DNA of 64,000 nt, from NCBI GenBank assembly GCA_027924585.1, contig BSBM01000047.1, positions 22,569,501 to 22,633,500 of the forward strand, given 5' to 3'. The stretch comes from Larix kaempferi. Taxonomy: Eukaryota > Streptophyta > Pinopsida > Pinales > Pinaceae. Position 1 is the first letter of the stretch. The number at the start of each line of letters is the position of its first letter. Positions 56,663-64,000 of the stretch are shown piece after piece. The notes below the pieces were generated by a model. The model saw nothing but the letters and a program-made list of their open reading frames with translations. It made no database searches and was not told where the DNA came from. Both the position numbers and the translations under genes were made by a program.

Positions 56663-58860
56663 AACATTGTAGATGGATTCAGAGACACGAGGAAGTGTCG
56701 AACATAGCATTAAAATTTTTGAATCATGATGATAAGGATGGTCGTGATGACAATTTGAGTGAAATAATGATCCTGTGAACTGTTATGATTTGAAATTCAT
56801 AACCAACCAGTCTAGACTCCCAAGCATGGGTGCCTAATTAATAAGTATGGATCAATTGGCCATGAGCTTCAAAATAAAAATTATATTGTGGTTAAATATT
56901 TCTTAACCTATGGCAATGCAAATAATATATGAGCCTAGGAGGTGTTGATTCTCAACATTGACATGATTCTGAAGTGTCAAAAGTACATGATGCTAGAGGA
57001 GAACCTATTAAATTTTGTCGCATATTCATTATGTCTTTGCTGTCATATCCAGGGAAATGTGTTTGTCACGTCTATATCTTGTTTCACCATTTTTTCTTCC
57101 ATATGCCCCCTACGAGACACTTTACAAGTTTCATCTCATGTGTTGTCATGTCATGGTCGAGTCAAGTTTGCAGTTTGTCGTTCCTTGTTAGTTTCATTGT
57201 CATGCTATGGAATCGATGTCATTGTGTTCAAGTCATGGGGGAAATCATGGCCAAAAGGGAAAGGTTGTTTCATATTTAGTTCATTGCATTTATCTTCTTT
57301 CCCTTCAGTTTTATAGTTTTTCTCTCTCCTCGTATCTTGTATGCAAAACTTATAAACTTCGTTTCTTGTACCGTTCTTGTTTCTCATTTCGTTTCCCGTT
57401 TCTCATTTCTGGTAACATAGCTGAGGATACATTTTCTTTAGTGCAAACTCCATCAGCTAACCATGTCCGGGTTTGTGAACAAGACCTATACCGGGGCCAT
57501 GGCTACTCATATGCATAATTACCGGCCTCACTTATAACCATACCCTCTCTATTATATTTCTTGGCACCTCCACCATATGGGTTTCCATTGCCATTTCCTC
57601 CATCCTTGTCATTGACATTATAAAATTTCATCCTAATGACCCACTTTATAAGTGAGATCAAACTCCTTTTCTCCATCAAGAACCTTTGCAACTAGGAAAT
57701 CCAACAACAATAGATCTATTACCCGTGACCACTTTGGAGAAGGAATGGAAAATATGGATAGAATTGACCACTCTCAAGCACCTTACAATGGAGTTACTGA
57801 ATACTTTAAGTAGGCTTAATCACATGCAATACCATGGGACACACAAAAGCATGGGACAAAAAAACACCAATAGTAAACCCATCTTTGACTCTTTAATCGA
57901 TTCAATATTAACCTAATATCCATAACCTATACATGGTTCATGAATTCTATCAATGGAATCCATTAACAACTTGAATGTTAAATATCTCGTAGATATGTGT
58001 GGTTCCATGGAGCTCTATTTTGAGAACCTTTTTCTAGGGCCTAAGGGAATGTTTTTCTCCCTTAACATTAGTTAGATCTTGATAGACACTCATGGTGCTG
58101 AAGACCTATTCATGACACCCATATATTTCTAGTAGGTCTAAGATACCCTACAAGGCTCCCATTTAGTGGTTTGAGGATGCATCCATGGTGCTTGATCCTG
58201 GGGAGCTATGTTTAGGGATTGAGTTTGTTGATTCCCTCCTCAAAGAATGGTCAAAGGATTTAATTTGTTGTTTACCTACCATGACTATGATCAAGGCCTA
58301 AAGAGCCATATGTGGTGCACAAAACATCTTAATGGTTCCCATATACAACTCTTATCCCAAAGACACTATAGTGAGGGCTTGTGTCATGGTTTCTAGCTGT
58401 GGTTAATGGTACTTGAGCTTGATAAGTTTTAATTACGGATGAAGGTCCTTATTTCCCCCCTTGATCATGTTTATTCCTTAAGACGCATTTCCAATTCACA
58501 AAATCTACTCATGGAACTTGTATCCCACTCAGAGACTTGTAAAAAACCTTGCAAATGACTCATGTGTTGGTTTGAGGACTCATTCAATGCCCTTGAGCAC
58601 AAGAATATTCAATAATATCTGAATGCACTTTTTTTATTCCCTTGATAATGGTTGAGGAATGACAACCCATCCTTAGTCTGCAAAACCTCATAATGGCATC
58701 CATATCTAACTATGATGCTAAATATGTCTTAATCCCTATATATTGTAGCATTACATTTCTATTGTTGTATTCTTATTGTCTTTATTGGTTGGCTATGACC
58801 TTAATTGTAATTGTATGGTTGGATAGAATTGTAATTGTACCCTTTATCTCATATATATAT
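56663..58860. other. No recognisable gene
   Basis: After a further copy of 'agatggattcagaga' near 56671 the sequence holds no domain that I can name. A minus-strand frame at 57503-57691 is Gly/Asn-rich (GGNGNGNPYGGG) without other features. Part of 57900-59191 should be the 5' LTR of element C, whose start I could not fix. Confidence 0.4.
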
Positions 58861-58861
58861 A

Positions 58862-58980
58862 TACACACACACACCAAGGAGACCTATCTTTATGATCATC
58901 TCATCTTGTCTTGTGTATTTGTACATTATATAAGGAGGTTTCCCTCTCGAATATGCTTCTTATTCATCTATTTTCTTCAT

Positions 58981-59021
<41 letters not shown>

Positions 59022-59131
59022 AAGGAGACCTAGCTTTATGATCATCTCATCTTGTCTTGTGTATTTGTACATTACATAAGGAGGTTTCCCTCTCGAATAT
59101 GCTTCTTATTCATCTATTTTATTCATTATTA
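58862..59131. repeat. 146-bp tandem duplication joined by (AC)n
   Basis: The block starting caaggagacct occurs at 58875-58984 and 59021-59131 with few differences, and each copy follows an AC run (58862-58874 and 58985-59020). Unequal exchange at the AC microsatellite explains the structure. Confidence 0.9.
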
Positions 59132-59193
59132 AGGCATTGTATTAATCTCTCTTTCTTATTTTATGCTCTTTTGGGAATTTGGAGCATAACATT

Positions 59194-59205
59194 TGGTATC
59201 TGAGC
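59194..59205 (+). other. Primer binding site of element C
   Basis: TGGTATCTGAGC, one mismatch from the standard initiator tRNA-Met site, two bases after the putative LTR end. Confidence 0.75.
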
Positions 59206-60251
59206 TTAGAAGCTTCCAAAACACACCATCTTGGAATTTTCGCTATAACGTTTTTTACATGGATTTTTTAGACACCAAAAATTGAGGGGCCTCATAAGAC
59301 ATTGAAATATATCTAATATGGATTTCAGGTCTTGATTCATTACATATTCAGAGTTATACACTGTGGAAGTTAAGTTTTTTTACTAGTCCAAAAACTAGTC
59401 TCAAACAAGTGTTTTGGGTAAAATTATTATATCTAGATCTTGAGAGATCAAAATGGAGTGAGACCTATTTAATAAAAAGGAAGAAATACCATAGTTTTTG
59501 GGTACAAATTTTAAAACTAGAGATGGAAAATCAGACACATGGCAGTCCATACACCTTCTCTCTCCTAAAAGGCACAAAAACAACAAGTTTTGGGAAAATC
59601 GCCATAACTCTCTCTTGGAACATCAAAATTGGGTGAAACCCATGGAATTTCAGAGATGACATAGAAGGATACTATAGGATTCAATTTCAGATTCGGAGGG
59701 GGCTAAATTGCATAGCTACCTCAGTTGGAAGGTCAGCCAGCAAGACAACCTCCAAACTAGGGTTTTTAAAGCTATATTAACTTCAAAATTACATAGATTT
59801 TGATTGGAATATCTATTTTGGTGATTCAAAAGGTGTGATAAAGAGGAAATAGAGAAAAAAATAGGTAAATATTAGTGATATATAATGGAAAGAGGAAGAT
59901 TAAAAATTAGTTCTCCACTAAACCTCTTGAAATCTGAATCATGACTTATGACAAAAATGAATAAATGGGTCACTAACTATCCAATTTGGAATCCAATTTG
60001 AAGGAAGTGATTGATAGGTTAGAGACACATAATTGATAAACCAAAAAAATTATATAGAAAAGGTGTTTAAAAAAATGGCCAGGGAGATGTTCAATAAATA
60101 GGATCTTGAAGAGATGGCCACTTAGATACAAAAAAATGAATTTTTTAATGAGATGAGGAAATTATTTCCTCATAATTCAAATCCTAAGGAATAATATAAG
60201 GAGAACAAGATGGATTTGTCCCAGTCACATACTAATAAAATTGAAAAATAG

Positions 60252-60683
60252 TTGGATAAAAAGAGGATCGAGTCCCAGACATTTGAATATTCATCACATC
60301 ATAGAGAGGGAATCGTTTCCTCCCCTAGCCACAATCAACCTACAAGGTTGACACCTCTCCAATTGGAGGAAAAAATAGAAAAGAGACTGTGTTTCAATTG
60401 TGGAATCAAGTACAATAAAGGGCATAAGTGCAATGAGAAGAAATTATTTTACATAGACTGTGAAGAGGAAGATGATCTAGAACCAAAACAATCTCAAGAG
60501 TTAGATATAGAGGATACTACTCCAACCATATCTTTCCATGCATTGGTCGGTGTTATCACACCTCAAACTATCAGGATACAAGGGTATATCAAAAATAAAA
60601 AGGTAGTAGTGTTGATTGATTCTAGTAGTACCCATAACTTCATTAATTTCAAATTAGTCAAACTTCTAAATTTATTTGTATAA
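60252..60683 (+). pseudogene. Gag knuckle and protease of element C
   Basis: A 143-codon open stretch within a longer broken Gag. The knuckle CFNCGIKYNKGHKC is at about 47-60, followed by an acidic linker and the protease start PQTIRIQGYIKNKKVVVLIDSSSTHNFI. The protease active site normally reads D-S/T-G; here the Gly is Ser (IDSSST), which should abolish activity. A stop follows at 60681. Upstream Gag (59210-60250) is too decayed to outline. Confidence 0.75.
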
Positions 60684-61200
60684 TATCCAACACCAAAATT
60701 TCAAGTAATAATTGCAGATGGAGGTACCAACAACCATAAATTTTTCATAGAAACACCATAGTATTAGGCTTACTATGAGAGAATATATATTGCATAGTTC
60801 AATGATTGCAATGCAAATGAGTGGTGCTGATTTTGTACTATGGGTCCAGTGGCTACAGTCCTTAGGAACAATGGCTCTCAATTTTCAGAAACTTTTCATA
60901 ATATTCTCTTTAGAAAGAAAGGAAATTGAACTTATAGGTATTCCAAGAAAAGACTCTAAATTGATAAGCTCTAATAGCATGACAAATTGCTAAAGAAAGG
61001 ACACTGTGGAGTAATTGCACAATTGTGCTTGCTAGATGTGAAAGCATCTATGCCCTCTATTCTAGTTGATCTCCAACAAGTCATTAACAACCATTCCAAG
61101 TATTTGGAGAAATTCCTAAATTTATTCCACCTACTAGAAGTCATTACCATCCTATTCACCTACAACCAAGTAGTGTACCACCTAACATTAGACCCTATAG

Positions 61201-62272
61201 GTGACCCATATGCACCAAAAGAGTGAATTTGAAAACATGGTTCAAGAAATGTTAGATGAAGGCATCATTCAACCCAACCAAATTTATTTATGTGCACTAG
61301 TGGTGATGGTTCATAAAAAGGAAGGTTCATGGCATATGCTTCTATATTATAGAGAGCTCAATAATATGACCATAAAAGATAAGTTTCATATTCCCAACAT
61401 TAATGAAGTACTAGATGAATTACATGGAGCAATTTTCTTTACCAAGTTGGATCTTGGTTCTGGATATCATCAAATCATAATGAGGAAATAAGACATTTCA
61501 AAATAACCTTCATAACACATTAAGGCCATTATGAATTTTTGGTGATGCCATTTGGCCTTACAATGCACCTTCCACATTTCAAATCTTGATAAATTATATT
61601 TTTAAAACTTTCCTTAAAAAATGTGTGTTAGTATTTATTGATTATATACTAATCTATAGAAAATCTTGGTAGGAGCATGTACAACATGTTGATAGGGTCT
61701 CAAAACTATTGGAGGAGAACCAATTATATGCCAAATCTTCTAATTGTGCCTTTGGGATTCATGAAGTGGAATATATATTGTATCTCATGAAGGCATCAAA
61801 GTGGACCCTAAAAAAATTAAATGTATCACGAAATGGCCATTTCCCAAAACCTTGAAGAATCTTAAAAGATTCCTAGGATTGAGAAGTTACTACATCAAGT
61901 TCATCAAGAATTATGGTCAAATAGTAGCACCTCCAACAAGGTTATTTAAAAAGGACACATTCTCTTGAACTCAAGAAGCAACCAGAGCTTTTGAAAAGAT
62001 TAAAGTGGCTATGTGTATGACTCATGTATTATCCATGCCTGACTTCACAAAAAATCCTTTTAGTGGAATGTGATGCCTCATGGAATAGAATTCGTGCAGT
62101 TACAATGCAAGAAGGAAGGCCACTTGCCTTTGAAAGTTTCCAACTTAAGGGGGAAAACTTACTGAAACCAATTTATGAAAAAGAAATGTTTCCCGTATTA
62201 CATGCAATTACGAAATGGCACCCTGGTCCCTTACCTGATAGGAAGAAACTTCAAGGTAAGAACAGATCATGA
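61201..62272 (+). pseudogene. Reverse transcriptase and RNase H of element C
   Basis: Reverse transcriptase motifs appear in order: VVMVHKKEGSWHMLLYYRELN, FFTKLDLGSGYHQ (first catalytic Asp kept), then after a frame change NAPSTFQI and VFIDYILIYR, where the catalytic YxDD pair has become IDY, losing the second Asp. The thumb and connection follow with stops. RNase H is seen as LLVECDASWNRIRAVTMQEGRPLAFES and YEKEMFPVLHAITKW, with Asp and Glu present. At least five frame changes or stops are needed to read through, so the enzyme has been dead for a long time. Confidence 0.78.
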
Positions 62273-63310
62273 CATTATGAAGCACTTGTTGGAACAAATA
62301 TTATCTTCATAAGAGCAACAAAAATGGGTTATAAAGATGCTAGGTTATGAATTTGAAATTATCTACAAAAAAAGAGGAAAATTGTGGTGGTAATACACTT
62401 TCAAGAAAAGAAGATGGCATTGAGGGATTACTTTGTGCTATTTCATTATGTAATCTGATTGGATAGAATAATCAAGGATATAATGGAAACATTATCAAAA
62501 TGCATGCAATATAATTCAAAAACTAAAAGAAAACCCTAGTTCACTAGATAAATTTGTGAGGAAGAATGATCCACTATGGTACCAAGATCACCTATATTTA
62601 TGTAATAATTCTCAACTCAAACAAAAGGTCCTTTTGTAATTGCACACTTCTCCAATAAGATAACATTCAGGGTTCTTGAAAACATACCATGTGATCAAGA
62701 AGGATTTTTTCTAGGAAGGTCTTAAAAATGATGTCCAAAATTTTATGGAAAAATGTTTGGTTTGCCAACAAAACAAAGGAGTCAAGACAATCAAGACACC
62801 AAGTATTCTACAACCATTAGCCATACCAAGTTAGCATTGGAATGAGCTATCAATGGATTTTATGACATGTCTACCAAAGTTAGAAGGAAATATAATCATC
62901 ATGGCAGAAGTTGATCAACTCACAAAGTATGCACATTTATTCTCTCTTTCTCATCCTTTTAAATCAAGTACAATAGTTTTAACATTCACGGAATCAATTC
63001 AAAATCTACATGGATGATGGAATCACAAAGATTATTGTAAGTGATCAAGATCCAATTTTCATAGGAAATTTTTGGAAGGAAATATTTTCTTGTTTGGGCA
63101 CTCAATTGGCTCACATCTCCTCTTACTATCCTCAATTTGATGGGAAAACTGAGTTTGCAAATAAATTCCTAGAAGGGTATCTTCATTGATTTGCATTTGA
63201 TAAGAACTATGGGTCAAGTGGTTTCCCTTAGAAGAATGGTGGTACAACACATATGTCCATACTTCATAAAAAATGTCACCAATTATGGAACTTTATGGCT
63301 ATCATCCTCC
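62273..63310 (+). pseudogene. Integrase of element C
   Basis: Traces include a zinc-finger half CLVCQQNKG near 62755-62781, then WNELSMDFMTCLPK near 62838 (first Asp of the triad), a VSDQDPIF-like second Asp stretch near 63036, and SSYYPQFDGKTE near 63118-63155 (the Glu). WWYNT follows near 63235. These are the expected motifs in the expected order, with frame changes between them. No chromodomain was found before the satellite begins. Confidence 0.7.
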
Positions 63311-63334
63311 TTCCATAACATCAAATGCAAATTT

Positions 63335-64000
63335 TTCCATTTTGATGTTGATGTGTATTTTAAATGATGTTTGTGTTTGTTAGATTTGTGTGATGATGAT
63401 GTTAGATAATGCTTGTATTTTGTTAGATGTTATTATTAAATTTGTGTATTAGATGATGTTTATATATGTTATATGTATATGCTAGATGATGTTAAGTAAT
63501 GTTTAGATGTGTATGTTAGGTGATGTTTGATGTGTATGTTAAATGATGTTGTTACATAATGCTTGTGTTTTTTTAGATGTTTATGTTAATTGATGTTAGC
63601 TAATTTTATATGTGTATTTTAATAGATGGCGTTTACGTTTGTTATGTGATGATGATGCGATATAATGCATGTGTTTTGTTATATGTGTTTATTAGATATG
63701 TTTGGTAGATTTGTGTAGTAAACAATGTTTATCTTTGTCAGATGTGTCTGATAATGATGTTAGTTAATTCTCTTATTTTTTTAGATGTGATTATTATATT
63801 TGTATCTCACATTATATTGGGTAATGTTTAGATGTATAGGTTAGATGATGTCAGGTGATTTTAGATGTAATTATGTTAGATAATATTGGGTAATGTTTAG
63901 ATGTATAAGTTAGATGGTGTTCACTGATTTTAGATGTAATTAGATGATGTTATCTAATATTAGATGTGAATGTTTGTGTTTGTTAGATGTGTATAAAATA
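63335..64000. repeat. Degenerate TTAGATGATGTT satellite, continues past the window
   Basis: The sequence consists of variants of 'gttagatgatgtt', 'ggtaatgtttagatgtgtat' and 'gtgtttgttagatgtg' in irregular higher-order arrangement, on average tens of bases per unit. It replaces the end of element C and runs to the last base, so its length is unknown. Confidence 0.8.

Larger units (their letters stand above)
59192..63310 (+). mobile_element. Element C: old, heavily mutated Ty3/gypsy element
   Basis: A putative LTR ends ggagcataaca at 59191, followed by a primer site and then Gag, protease, reverse transcriptase, RNase H and integrase traces in gypsy order up to about 63310. The Gag knuckle style (CFNCGIKYNKGHKC) and the protease context resemble elements A and B, so it may be an old relative that still has reverse transcriptase. 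No 3' LTR is found; the sequence passes into a satellite. Stops and frame changes are frequent throughout. Confidence 0.8.

Overview
This window is nuclear DNA of a land plant, probably a seed plant with a large repeat-filled genome; a gymnosperm is possible but that is a guess. It is AT-rich, there is only one convincing host gene, and nearly every other coding trace comes from a mobile element. The elements are of plant type: Ty3/gypsy elements primed by initiator tRNA-Met (TGGTATCAGAGC), one of them ending in a chromodomain; L1-type LINEs with a DUF4283-type ORF1 and an archaea-like RNase H; copia-type LTR ends; and a decayed PIF1-like helicase plus endonuclease. The host gene encodes a plant-specific VQ-motif protein.

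Layout. 1-1.8 kb: AT-rich, no gene. 1.80-2.63 kb: 5'-truncated LINE (minus strand) with RNase H, poly(A) and a perfect 19-bp target-site duplication (TSD). 4.53-6.95 kb: small non-autonomous LTR element (minus) whose only cargo is a coiled-coil reading frame. About 9.2-11.92 kb: partial minus-strand copy of a giant-LTR family. 14.04-18.38 kb: complete 4.3-kb solo LTR of that family (TSD gatac). 18.5-20.1 kb: remnants of other LTR elements. 20.63-24.93 kb: element A, a non-autonomous gypsy element (minus) with both LTRs and TSD atatg. 25.0-25.4 kb: copia-type LTR end. 27.6-29.24 kb: broken PIF1 helicase and endonuclease (minus). 32.50-38.71 kb: nearly complete chromovirus (plus) with TSD caagt. 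39.2-41.2 kb: AT-rich repeat holding a near-perfect 51-bp-arm hairpin. 42.4-43.0 kb: LINE ORF1 remnant. 43.96-47.69 kb: second giant solo LTR, 3.7 kb (TSD aggat). 49.2-49.74 kb: VQ-motif gene with a TATA box. 50.9-52.13 kb: second copy of the AT-rich repeat, carrying a LINE fragment. 52.13-55.84 kb: element B (plus), a 5'-truncated sibling of element A with the same internal deletions. 55.84-56.3 kb: second LINE ORF1 remnant, followed by foldback repeats. 59.19-63.3 kb: element C, an old and heavily mutated gypsy element. 63.3-64.0 kb: degenerate satellite running off the right edge.

The elements do not form one pathway; they are nested layers of insertion and decay. Elements A and B kept Gag-protease but lost reverse transcriptase and the integrase core at the same points, so the deleted form itself probably spread using enzymes from a relative. 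The chromovirus is the only element here with a long pol frame, and it too carries disabling lesions. Identities and counts were made by eye.
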